Source of the DNA: VRUE01 sp963807425 | Lineage (GTDB): Bacteria; Actinomycetota; Thermoleophilia; Solirubrobacterales; 70-9 | Direction of reading: 5' to 3' | DNA length: 64,000 bases | Assembly (NCBI GenBank): GCA_963807425.1 | Contig: CAWEBZ010000002.1 | Location: 107,253 to 171,252, forward strand | Part shown: positions 33,599 through 41,009 of the stretch, in pieces | How the letters are laid out: the number at the start of each line of letters is the position of its first letter | How positions within the stretch are numbered: position 1 is the stretch's first letter | Made by a program: the position numbers and the translations under genes | The notes under the pieces: model-generated | What the model saw: only the letters and a program-made list of their open reading frames with translations | What the model was told of the DNA's origin: nothing | The model's database searches: none

Positions 33599-34480
33599 AT
33601 GGCAGATGGCTCAGTTGCCGAGGTCAGAGAGGCGCTCGCCGAGGTCGGCTACCTCGCCGACGAGTCGGCGGCACTGGTCTCGTTCCTAGCGCAGCGGCTC
33701 GGCAAGCCGGTCTTGGTCGAGGGCCCGGCAGGGGTGGGCAAGACCGAGCTGGCAAAGGCGCTCTCCCGCGCCACCGGCCGCGAGCTGATCCGTCTGCAGT
33801 GCTACGAGGGCCTGGACGAGGCAAAGGCGCTCTATGAGTGGAACTACCGCAAGCAGCTGCTGCGGATCCAGGCCGGCGGCGAGGATGGCTGGGAGGAGGT
33901 CCACGGCGACATCTTCGACAAGGAGTTCCTGCTCGAGAGGCCGCTGATGCAGGCGATCGCCAGCCCCGAGCCGGTCGTGCTGCTGATCGACGAGATCGAC
34001 AAGACCGATCAGGAGTTCGAGGCGATGCTGCTCGAGCTGCTCTCCGATTTCCAGATCACCATCCCCGAGCTTGGCCAGGTCGCGGCGACGACGATGCCGA
34101 TCGTCGTCCTCACCTCGAACAACTCGCGCGAGTTGACCGAGGCGCTGAAGCGGCGCTGCCTCTACCTCTGGCTGGACTACCCCGACCTGGAGCGGGAGAT
34201 GGAGATCGTCCGCCTGCACGCCCCGGACCTGCCCGAGGCGCTGGCGCGGCGGCTGGTCGAGGTGGTGCGGATGATCCGCGCCCTCGACCTGAAGAAGCCG
34301 CCCTCGATCGCCGAGTCGATCGACTGGGCACGGACGCTGCTGCTGATGGGCGCCGAGGACATCGACCGAGAGACCTTCGAGCAGTCGATGTCGATCATCA
34401 TCAAGCACCGCACCGACATCGAGCTGGTTGCGGAGCGAGTTGGGGTGAAGCTTGCCGAGCCCGTACGGCCCCAAGGCTGA
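33599..34480 (+). CDS. MoxR-family AAA+ ATPase
   Basis: 293 aa. Walker A is EGPAGVGKTELAKAL (about residue 42), Walker B is VVLLIDEIDKTD (about 130), sensor 1 is VVLTSNNSREL, and arginine-finger/sensor 2 candidates lie in ALKRRCLYLWLDYPD. MoxR ATPases act as chaperones for metal-cofactor insertion or assembly, generally with a VWA partner. The following gene is such a partner and overlaps by 29 bp, as in CoxD/CoxE-type pairs. No dehydrogenase or CO-dehydrogenase genes are nearby, so the client is unknown. The ATG at 33599 is chosen; the longer in-frame ORF to 33476 would run through the divergent gene. Confidence 0.92.
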   Translation: MADGSVAEVREALAEVGYLADESAALVSFLAQRLGKPVLVEGPAGVGKTELAKALSRATGRELIRLQCYEGLDEAKALYEWNYRKQLLRIQAGGEDGWEEVHGDIFDKEFLLERPLMQAIASPEPVVLLIDEIDKTDQEFEAMLLELLSDFQITIPELGQVAATTMPIVVLTSNNSRELTEALKRRCLYLWLDYPDLEREMEIVRLHAPDLPEALARRLVEVVRMIRALDLKKPPSIAESIDWARTLLLMGAEDIDRETFEQSMSIIIKHRTDIELVAERVGVKLAEPVRPQG

Positions 34481-35855
34481 GGCAGGGCCGCCCGGCCTCG
34501 CCGCGAAGCTGCTCGGCTTCTGCGAGGAGCTGCGCAGCGAGGGGGTCGCGGTTGGGACCTCCGAGATCCTCGACGCCTTCGCGGCGCTGGAGCAGGTGCC
34601 CTGGACCTCCCAAGACGACTTCCGCGAGGCGCTGGCAACGACGATCGCCAAGTCGCAGGAGGACCGCCGCGTCTTCGAGCTGCTCTTCGAGCGCTGGTTC
34701 TTCCGCGCTGCCGAGGCAGAGGCGATCGAGCGCGGGGTCGAGGAGCAGAGCCAGCGCCACCAGGGCGGCGACCGGCTCGACCTCGACGAGCTGCGCGAGC
34801 AGGTCCGCCAGGCGATCGTCGAGGGCGACGACGGCGAGATGCGCGACTTGGCGCGGCTGGCGATCGCCGCCTTCGGCCGCCAGGGCGAGGGTTCGGGTGT
34901 CGTCGGCGTCGACGTGCAGCGGATCCGGCGCACGCTGGGCCTCTCGACCGGCGCCCAGCAGAGTGCCGAGGACGGCGCCGCCGAGCTGCCGCCGATCGAT
35001 CGCGATCAGCTCAACCGCTTCGAGCGCCATCTGCGCCGCGAGCTGGAGCGGGACCTGATCGAGCGCACCTCCACCCTCCCCCCATCGCGGCCGCTGGCCG
35101 AGCTCGACCGCGCCCTGCCAACCAGCCCGACCCAGGATCTCGCCGCGGTCCACCGCGCGGTCTCACAGATGAAGCGGCGATTGGCGACCCTCGGCCACGA
35201 GCAACGCGGGCGCCGCAAGGGACGGTCGGTCGACGTGCGGCGCACGATGCGAGCCTCGCTGGAGACCGGTGGCGTGCCGATGCACCTGCGCTACCGGCCG
35301 AAGCGCCCGCGCCGGCCGGAGATCTACGTCCTCTGCGACGTCTCCACCTCGGTCACCTCGGCCAGCGTCTTCTTCCTCTCTGTCCTGCACGCACTGCACG
35401 ACTCCTTCCGCAAGCTGCGCAGCTTCGTCTTCATCGAGCGCATCTCCGAGGTGACCGAGGTCTTCGAGCACGAGCGTGACTTCCGGGTGATCGCCCAGCG
35501 GATCTCCAGCGAGGGCGGCGTCGCCGACGTCTCCGGCTACACCGACTACGGCCGCGTCTGGCTCGAGTTCCTGACCGAGATCTCAGATGAGCTCGATCCG
35601 CGCTCGACCGTGATCGTCCTCGGCGACGCCCGCACCAACGGCCGCGAGCCCCACGCCGAGGTCTTCGCCCAGGTCTCCGAGCGCGCCGGCCGCCTCTTCT
35701 GGCTCAACCCCGAGCCGAAGCTCTACTGGAACTACGGCGACTCGGTGATGGCCGCCTACGAGCGCTACTGCGACGGCGCCTTCGAGTGCTGGACCACCCG
35801 CCACCTGGAGAACTTCGTCAACGTCGTCGCCGGTGGCGTCCCGGCAGCCGACTGA
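34452..35855 (+). CDS. VWA-domain protein, CoxE-like partner of MoxR
   Basis: 467 aa with a TTG start inside the MoxR 3' end. The N-terminal helical region (1-200) contains a long charged stretch with EEQSQRHQGGDRLDL, and VDVRRTMRASLETGGVPMHL precedes the VWA domain. The metal-ion-dependent adhesion site is present as CDVSTSVTSASVFFLSVLHA (DxSxS) with later VSGYTDYGRVW (Thr) and VIVLGDARTNG (Asp). Cytosolic, no signal. Coupling to the ATPase implies a two-part remodelling machine. The stop (35855) is 8 bp from the left end of the IS481 element, which may have displaced a terminator. Confidence 0.88.
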   Translation: MPSPYGPKAEAGPPGLAAKLLGFCEELRSEGVAVGTSEILDAFAALEQVPWTSQDDFREALATTIAKSQEDRRVFELLFERWFFRAAEAEAIERGVEEQSQRHQGGDRLDLDELREQVRQAIVEGDDGEMRDLARLAIAAFGRQGEGSGVVGVDVQRIRRTLGLSTGAQQSAEDGAAELPPIDRDQLNRFERHLRRELERDLIERTSTLPPSRPLAELDRALPTSPTQDLAAVHRAVSQMKRRLATLGHEQRGRRKGRSVDVRRTMRASLETGGVPMHLRYRPKRPRRPEIYVLCDVSTSVTSASVFFLSVLHALHDSFRKLRSFVFIERISEVTEVFEHERDFRVIAQRISSEGGVADVSGYTDYGRVWLEFLTEISDELDPRSTVIVLGDARTNGREPHAEVFAQVSERAGRLFWLNPEPKLYWNYGDSVMAAYERYCDGAFECWTTRHLENFVNVVAGGVPAAD

Positions 35856-35863
35856 GCGCTAGC

Positions 35864-36920
35864 TGACACGCCCACACACCTTGTGAACGGCTGAGAGGCA
35901 TCCGGGCCCTCCAAAAGGCTTGTGGTTCTGACGCCCAAGCAAGGAGGACCCGGATGAAGGTTCACGGTAACGCCGCTCTCGGACCAGCGGGACGGCTGGC
36001 GCTGGTGCAGGCGATCGAGTCGGGGATGACGTTGAGGGCGGCAGCTGCCGCCCTCAACGTGGCGCCCGCGACTGCCCATCGCTGGTGGCATCGCTATCGA
36101 CTCGCCAGCGAGGCCGAGCGTCAAGCAGGACATTGGCTTAGAGACCGGCCCTGCACGCCGCATCGCCAACCGCGACGGCTCACCCCCGCCGAAGAGGAGC
36201 CGATTCTGCGGGCGCGGTGGGAGACCAATCTCGGCCCAGGCCGTCTGGCGGGGATCTGCCGGCGCTCGCGCTCGACGATCTGGAAGGTGCTGCATCGTCA
36301 CGGGCTCTCTCGGCGCCGGGGACCCGGGCGTGAGACCTACCGCCGCTATGAGTGGTCTCGCCCCGGGGCCCTCCTGCACGTCGACGTCGCCCGCCTGGCT
36401 CGATTCGAGCGCCCCGGGCACGCGGTCACCGGCGACCGCTCCACGACCGGCGCCGAGAAGCGGGCCGGCTGGGGCTACGTCTACCTGCACTGCGTAATCG
36501 ACGACAACTCCCGCTACGCCTACGTCGAGCAGCACCGAAACCAGAGCGGGGAGACCGCCGCCGCGGTGCTGGGGCGGGCGATCGAGCACCTCGCCGCCCA
36601 CGGCGTCGAGGGACCGGAGGCGGTGATGAGCGACAACGCCTTCGCCTACACGAAGTCGGCCGCGTTCAGAGCGACGCTCGAGCACCACGGCGCTCGCCAC
36701 ATTCTCATTCCCGCCTACACGCCGCGCTGGAATGGCAAGGTGGAGCGCTTTATCCAGACTCTGAAGAGGGAGTGGGCCTACGCCCACTCCTGGCCCAACT
36801 CAACCGAGCGGACCAGGGCCCTGGCATCCTTCCTGCGCTACTACAACCGGCGTCGCCCTCACAGCTCGCTGGGAGACCGGCCGCCGATCAGCCGTGTTCA
36901 TAACGTCTGTGGGCAGGACA
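35864..36920 (+). mobile_element. Complete IS481-family insertion sequence (1057 bp)
   Basis: The left end TGACACGCCCACACACCTTG and the right end, read inward, TGTCCTGCCCACAGACGTTA are imperfect inverted repeats, continuing with TGAAC and GGCTGA on both sides. The element carries one intact transposase gene. Clean flanking duplications and an intact ORF indicate recent insertion. Inserted between the ends of two convergent genes, it interrupts neither. Confidence 0.9.
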
Positions 36921-36925
36921 GCTAG
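35954..36925 (+). CDS. IS481-family transposase
   Basis: 323 aa. The N-terminal helix-turn-helix (GMTLRAAAAALNVAPATAHR, about 23-45) is followed by a second HTH region and the rve/DDE core. Catalytic Asp lies in LLHVDVARLARFE, the second Asp in AVMSDNAFAYTKS, and the Glu in WNGKVERFIQTLKREWAYAH. The C-terminal YYNRRRPHSSLGDRPP is the usual IS481/IS3 tail. AAGGAGGACCCGG gives a strong ribosome site. The TAG stop (36923-36925) lies in the target-site duplication, so the C-terminus depends on the target sequence. Confidence 0.95.
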   Translation: MKVHGNAALGPAGRLALVQAIESGMTLRAAAAALNVAPATAHRWWHRYRLASEAERQAGHWLRDRPCTPHRQPRRLTPAEEEPILRARWETNLGPGRLAGICRRSRSTIWKVLHRHGLSRRRGPGRETYRRYEWSRPGALLHVDVARLARFERPGHAVTGDRSTTGAEKRAGWGYVYLHCVIDDNSRYAYVEQHRNQSGETAAAVLGRAIEHLAAHGVEGPEAVMSDNAFAYTKSAAFRATLEHHGARHILIPAYTPRWNGKVERFIQTLKREWAYAHSWPNSTERTRALASFLRYYNRRRPHSSLGDRPPISRVHNVCGQDS

Positions 36926-37377
36926 CGCGCGGCCCAGGCGTCCGGAGACGATGCCAAGGCCTGGACCTCGGAGGGAAGCTCGCCGCTGACCAGGTCGGCG
37001 AGGGTGACGTGCTCGACCACGGTGCGGAGGCTGGCGCGAACGGCGATCCAGACTTCCTGCAGGTGCTCCGCGTTGCCGCGATACTCGATCGACTCCGGCG
37101 GAGTCGACTGGACGTGGGCGATCGGCCCCTCGACGGCGCGGACGATGTCGGCGATCGTGACCTCGTCGGCGGGCCGAGCCAGCCAGTAGCCGCCCTTGGC
37201 GCCGCGCCGGGCGCGGACGATGCCGGCGTGCTTCAGCTCGAGCAGGATGTGCTCGAGGAACTGGAGCGGGATGTCCTGCGCCTCGGCGAGCTTCTCGCCC
37301 TTGACCGGGCCCTCATCGGCCGCCGCCAACTCCGCTGCCGCACGAACCGCATAGTCCGCCTTCGCCGATACGCGCAT
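36922..37377 (-). CDS. Rrf2-family transcriptional regulator
   Basis: 151 aa. Winged helix at the N-terminus: MRVSAKADYAVRAAAELA, LAEAQDIPLQFLEHILLELK (recognition region), GIVRARRGAKGGYWLARPAD (wing), VTIADIVRAVEGPIA. There are no cysteines, so unlike IscR or NsrR it cannot hold an Fe-S cluster and is nearer to CymR-type regulators of sulfur metabolism. It is 18 bp downstream of the TauE/SafE gene in one operon. The inverted repeat at 38363-38381 in the shared divergent promoter is a plausible binding site. Its stop codon lies in the IS target duplication. Confidence 0.9.
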   Translation of the reverse strand: MRVSAKADYAVRAAAELAAADEGPVKGEKLAEAQDIPLQFLEHILLELKHAGIVRARRGAKGGYWLARPADEVTIADIVRAVEGPIAHVQSTPPESIEYRGNAEHLQEVWIAVRASLRTVVEHVTLADLVSGELPSEVQALASSPDAWAAR

Positions 37378-37395
37378 AGGCAGCTAGTTAATCAG

Positions 37396-38331
37396 TCAGC
37401 CGATCGTCTCCGGCGCCAGCTCTTTGGAGCGGTCGATCCCTTGCCTGGCTTCGCGCTCGACCCGGCGAGCGCTCCACCAGCGGGGGAACCAGATCAGCAG
37501 CCCGAGGCCGATGCCGGCCACGGCGGCCGCGATCGGCCAGACGAGCGGATCGCCCTTCTGCACGGTGACGATCCCGGAAGCGATCAGGACGACGCCGAGG
37601 GCGGTGCGCAGGAACCCGGTCGGCGCGCGGGCGGCGAAGTGGGAGCCGACGATGACGCCGGGCACCGAGCCGAGCAGGATGTTGCCGGCCAGCATGAAGT
37701 CGACGTTGCCGCCGACCCAGTGGGCGATGCCGGCGGCCCAAAGCAGGATCGCGGCGTGGAAGACGTCGGTGCCGACGACCTTGCGCGGGACGAGGCGGTA
37801 GACCGCGATCAGCAGGATCGCGATCACCGTGCCCGAGCCAGCGGAGGTGATCCCGATCACGAAGCCGGTGGTCGCCCCGATCGCGACCGCGGCGAGCTTG
37901 TGACGGCGCTCGATCACGAAGTCCTCGCGCTCTTCGATCAGGTTGCTGAGGATCAGCGCCCGGGCGAGGGTGATGATTCCAACCATCAGCAGGGTGCCGC
38001 CGAGCAGCGCATAGACGATCGAATCGAGCTCCGCTTCGCCGATCTTGCTCTGCAGGATGGAGATCGCCCACACTCCGGCCACCGCGGCGGGCACGCTTCC
38101 GGCGGCGAGCCAGTAGGCGAGACGGATGTTGACCGTCCCCATCCGCAGATGGCGCCAGCCGCCGACCGTCTTGGTCACCGCCGCGTAGAAGATGTCGGTG
38201 CCGATCGCGGTCACCGGCTTGACCCCGAAGAGCAGGATCAGCAGCGGCGTCATCAAGGTGCCGCCGCCCATGCCGGTCATGCCGACCATTGCTCCGATGC
38301 CGAAGCCAAACAAAATGATTGCCGGGTCCAT
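37396..38331 (-). CDS. TauE/SafE-family anion exporter
   Basis: 311 aa, eight to nine transmembrane helices. The family motif is duplicated: GIGAMVGMTGMGGGTLMTPL with VKPVTAIGTDIFYAAVTKTVG in the first half, and TGFVIGITSAGSGTVIAILL with KVVGTDVFHAAILLWAAG in the second. TauE/SafE proteins export sulfite, sulfoacetate or related organic anions. An Rrf2 regulator follows, and an importer with the profile of sulfonate/nitrate/pyrimidine transporters diverges. This suggests a sulfur- or small-anion module, but the substrate is not shown by the sequence. Confidence 0.9.
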   Translation of the reverse strand: MDPAIILFGFGIGAMVGMTGMGGGTLMTPLLILLFGVKPVTAIGTDIFYAAVTKTVGGWRHLRMGTVNIRLAYWLAAGSVPAAVAGVWAISILQSKIGEAELDSIVYALLGGTLLMVGIITLARALILSNLIEEREDFVIERRHKLAAVAIGATTGFVIGITSAGSGTVIAILLIAVYRLVPRKVVGTDVFHAAILLWAAGIAHWVGGNVDFMLAGNILLGSVPGVIVGSHFAARAPTGFLRTALGVVLIASGIVTVQKGDPLVWPIAAAVAGIGLGLLIWFPRWWSARRVEREARQGIDRSKELAPETIG

Positions 38332-38362
38332 ATGAGTTCCGCGCTTGGTGGTTATCGACTTT

Positions 38363-38381
38363 CCTGACCTTTTTGGTCAGG
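38363..38381. promoter_or_regulatory. Perfect inverted repeat in the TauE / ABC divergent promoter
   Basis: CCTGACC-TTTTT-GGTCAGG has perfect 7-bp arms and lies in the 74-bp gap between the divergent tauE-like and ABC ATPase genes. A bound regulator, perhaps the cotranscribed Rrf2 protein, could control both directions. A terminator is unlikely, since it lies between two start codons. Confidence 0.65.
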
Positions 38382-38405
38382 AGCACGGAGTGCGCCAGGA
38401 TACCA

Positions 38406-39227
38406 ATGATGCCTGCGAGAACCGAAGAATTCGCCGCCGCGAAGGCATCACCTGCCGGGCGTGGGAGCCGGGACGGCGCCGTCTCTATCCGCGGGCTCAG
38501 CCACTCCTACGGGGCGCTTCGCACGATCGAGCGGCTCGACCTCGCGGTTCCCGACCACGGCGTCCTCGGCCTCGTCGGTCCTTCCGGCTGCGGCAAGTCG
38601 ACCCTGCTTGAGCTGATCGCCGGCCTGCTGGACCCGGAGGGCGGTGAGGTCGACGTAGGCGGAGCCCGTGACCCTCGAGGTCGTCTCGCGCGCTGCGCCT
38701 ACATGCCCCAGCGCGACCTGCTGCTGCCCTGGCTCTCGGCGATCGACAACGCGGCGCTGGCGCTGCGCAACCGCGGTGTCCGCAAGGCGGCGGCACGGCA
38801 ACAGGCGGGAGAGCTGTTCGAGCGCTTCGGCCTCGCCGGCTTCGAGCACACTGGCCCAGCTGAACTGTCGGGGGGGATGCGGCAGCGGATCGCCTTCTTG
38901 CGCACGCTCGTCTCAGGTAAGCCGGTGCTCGCCCTCGACGAGCCCTTCGCCTCGCTCGACGCGATCACGCGAGCGGAGATGCAGGAGTGGCTGGCCGGAG
39001 CGCTGGGGGCGAGCCCGCGAACCGTCGTCCTCGTCACTCACGACATCGAGGAGGCCCTCTACCTCTGCGACAGCGTCGCCGTGCTGTCGGCGCGGCCGGC
39101 GCGGACGATCGACGTGCTGAGCGCCCCAACTCCTCGCGCCGCCGACCGCGACGCAGCCGTCACCGACCCCGCCTTCGTCGCCGCCCGCGAGCGGGCGATG
39201 CACGCGCTCAGGGACGGCGCACGATGA
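38406..39227 (+). CDS. ABC transporter ATPase, nitrate/sulfonate/pyrimidine (TauB/SsuB/ThiZ-like) type
   Basis: 273 aa. Walker A GPSGCGKSTLLELIAG (about 65), Q-loop YMPQRDLLLPW, signature LSGGMRQRIAFLR (about 165), Walker B VLALDEPFASLD and H-loop VLVTHDIEEALYL are all intact. The DLLLPW and DEPFASLDAITR patterns are typical of the TauB/SsuB/ThiZ group. The ATG at 38406 is preferred, since an upstream in-frame ATG lies inside the tauE gene. The stop overlaps the permease start (ATGA). It supplies energy for the permease and binding protein that follow. Confidence 0.92.
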   Translation: MMPARTEEFAAAKASPAGRGSRDGAVSIRGLSHSYGALRTIERLDLAVPDHGVLGLVGPSGCGKSTLLELIAGLLDPEGGEVDVGGARDPRGRLARCAYMPQRDLLLPWLSAIDNAALALRNRGVRKAAARQQAGELFERFGLAGFEHTGPAELSGGMRQRIAFLRTLVSGKPVLALDEPFASLDAITRAEMQEWLAGALGASPRTVVLVTHDIEEALYLCDSVAVLSARPARTIDVLSAPTPRAADRDAAVTDPAFVAARERAMHALRDGAR

Positions 39228-39976
39228 GGCGCTGGCTCTTCCCAACGCTCCTCCTCGCCGCCCTGATCGGCGCCTGGCAGATCGCCGCCAGCAGCGGTGC
39301 GATCGCCGACGCGCTGCAGCTCGAAAGCTACCTCGTCCCCTCCCCTGCCGAAATCGCCGAAGCGCTCTGGCAGAGCCGCTCGCTGCTCGCCGAAAACGCC
39401 TGGGTGACGCTCAAGGAGGTCCTGCTCGGGCTCGGCTGCGCTCTCGTCGCCGGCCTTGGCTTCGCCGTGGCAATGCACCTCTCCGAGACCCTGCGGCTGG
39501 CCTTCTACCCGCTGATCGTCGCCTCCCAGACTGTCCCGATCATCGTCATCGCACCGATCCTCGTCGTCTGGTTCGGCTTCGGGATCGGACCGACCCTGGC
39601 GATCATCGCCCTGATCTGCTTCTTCCCGATCGCGGTGAACGCGCTCGACGGTTTGCGCTCGGTCGATCCCGAGGCGACGAAGATGATGCGTACGCTCGAC
39701 GCCTCGCGCTGGCAGATCCTGCGCCGGGTGGAGGCCCCGACGGCTTTGCCCTATGCCTTCAGCGGCACCAGAATTGCCGTCGCCGTCGCTCTGATCGGCG
39801 CCGTCTTCGGCGAGCTGGCCGCCTCGGGGTCCGGGCTCGGCCGCCTGATCTTCCAGGACATGAACCAGCTGCAGACGGCCCGGGCCTTCGCCTCGGTGTT
39901 CGTGCTCTCGGCGATGGCGATCGCCCTGGTCGGGCTTTTGACCCTCGCAGAGCGGCGCGTCGTCACTTGGCGATAG
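39224..39976 (+). CDS. ABC transporter permease (BPD/SsuC-like)
   Basis: 250 aa with six transmembrane helices. The EAA loop that contacts the ATPase reads ATKMMRTLDASRWQILRRVEAP, followed by LPYAFSGTRIAVAVALIGAV, both conventional for SsuC/TauC/ThiX permeases. The N-terminal helix (LFPTLLLAALIGAWQIAA) doubles as an uncleaved signal. Translationally coupled to the ATPase by a 4-bp overlap; the binding protein begins 10 bp after the stop. Confidence 0.92.
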   Translation: MRRWLFPTLLLAALIGAWQIAASSGAIADALQLESYLVPSPAEIAEALWQSRSLLAENAWVTLKEVLLGLGCALVAGLGFAVAMHLSETLRLAFYPLIVASQTVPIIVIAPILVVWFGFGIGPTLAIIALICFFPIAVNALDGLRSVDPEATKMMRTLDASRWQILRRVEAPTALPYAFSGTRIAVAVALIGAVFGELAASGSGLGRLIFQDMNQLQTARAFASVFVLSAMAIALVGLLTLAERRVVTWR

Positions 39977-39986
39977 AAAGCAGGGG

Positions 39987-41009
39987 ATGAAGCGCACCTC
40001 CACCCCCGCGGTTGCGGTCGCCGTCGCCCTGCTCGTCCTGGCCCTGGGCCTCGCCGCTTGCGGGGAGAAGAGCGAGAACGTGACGGGCGAGCCGCAGCCG
40101 CTCAGCTTGACGCTCGACTTCTACCCCAACCCCGACCACGCCGGGATCTACATGGCGCAGAAGCTCGGCTACTTCGAGGATGCCGGCCTCGACGTCGAGA
40201 TCCATACCCCCTCGGACCCCTCGGCGCCGCTCAAGCTGCTCGCCGCCGGTCGCACCGACCTGGCGATCTCCTATGAGCCGGAGGTGGTCCTTGCAGAGGA
40301 GCAGGGCCTTGGCCTGCTCGCCGTCGCCGCCCTGGTCGACCGCCCACTCACCTCGATGATCTGGCTGAGCAAATCCGGGATCAAAGGGGTCGGCGATCTG
40401 CGCGGCAAGACGATCGCCACCGCCGGCATCCCGTACCAGGACGCCTATCTGAAAACGATCCTTGCCCGAGCCAACCTCTCGCCTTCCGAGGTCAAAGTCG
40501 TCAACGTCGGCTTCGGCCTCCTGCCTGCGATCGTCGGCGGCCGCGCCGGGGCGATGCTGGGTGGCTTCAGGAACGTCGAGGGCGTGGACCTGCGCCTGCG
40601 CGGCCAGGATCCAGTCGTCACCCCCGTCGACCAGCTCGGCGTGCCCACTTACGACGAGCTCGTCCTGGTCGCCCGGCGCACGCAGCTGCAGGAGGACCCC
40701 GATGCGATCCGCCTCTTCATCGCGGCGCTGGCGCGCGGGACCAAGGCAGCGACAGAGAATCCGAAAGCGGCCGCCAACGCCCTGCTCGAGGCCAATCCCG
40801 ACCTCGATCCAAAGCTGACCCGGGCGGAGCTGGCCGCGACGCTGCCCCTGCTCGAACCCGCGCAGTCCGCACAGCCCTACGGCCAGATGAGCGCCTCCCA
40901 GTGGCGCACCTTCATCGGCTGGATGCGCGACAACGAGTTGATCTCCTCGCTGCCGGCGCCTTCCAGCCTGCTCAGCAACGCTTACCTACCCGGCGCGATC
41001 CCCGAGTAA
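39987..41009 (+). CDS. ABC transporter substrate-binding lipoprotein, NMT1/THI5-like (ThiY-like)
   Basis: 340 aa. Lipoprotein signal peptide ending LGLAAC with the modified Cys near residue 25. The mature N-terminus LSLTLDFYPNPDHAGIYMAQ and KLGYFEDAGLDVEIHTPSD match NMT1/THI5 proteins, which bind thiamine pyrimidine precursors; RibY-type riboflavin binders share the look. ISYEPEVVLAEEQG and LRGKTIATAGIPYQDAYL continue the pattern. No TPP or FMN riboswitch was seen in the 74-bp upstream region, and the Rrf2/TauE neighbours suggest a sulfur link instead, so the ligand is open. It overlaps the convergent GGDEF/EAL gene by 24 bp. Confidence 0.88.
   Translation: MKRTSTPAVAVAVALLVLALGLAACGEKSENVTGEPQPLSLTLDFYPNPDHAGIYMAQKLGYFEDAGLDVEIHTPSDPSAPLKLLAAGRTDLAISYEPEVVLAEEQGLGLLAVAALVDRPLTSMIWLSKSGIKGVGDLRGKTIATAGIPYQDAYLKTILARANLSPSEVKVVNVGFGLLPAIVGGRAGAMLGGFRNVEGVDLRLRGQDPVVTPVDQLGVPTYDELVLVARRTQLQEDPDAIRLFIAALARGTKAATENPKAAANALLEANPDLDPKLTRAELAATLPLLEPAQSAQPYGQMSASQWRTFIGWMRDNELISSLPAPSSLLSNAYLPGAIPE

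Larger units (their letters stand above)
35858..36926. repeat. 6-bp target-site duplication GCTAGC flanking the IS element
   Basis: GCTAGC at 35858-35863 and 36921-36926 borders the element exactly. The joined flanks reconstruct GCGCTAGCGC, a palindrome between the convergent VWA and Rrf2 stops. It fits the NCTAGN target rule described for IS481 of Bordetella. Confidence 0.85.

Noticed and set aside
37383..37398. AATCAGTCAGCCGA between the tauE-like and Rrf2 genes as a fourth copy of the TTGRCTG operator
   Set aside because: Only one half-site resembles the motif, and it coincides with the tauE-like stop codon and coding sequence.
38363..38381. CCTGACC-TTTTT-GGTCAGG as an intrinsic terminator
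   Set aside because: The T-run is the loop, not the tail, and the repeat lies between two divergent start codons where no transcript ends.
39928..40986. TPP or FMN riboswitch for the NMT1-type importer
   Set aside because: No conserved riboswitch core was found in the 74-bp region before the ATPase gene or between the importer genes.
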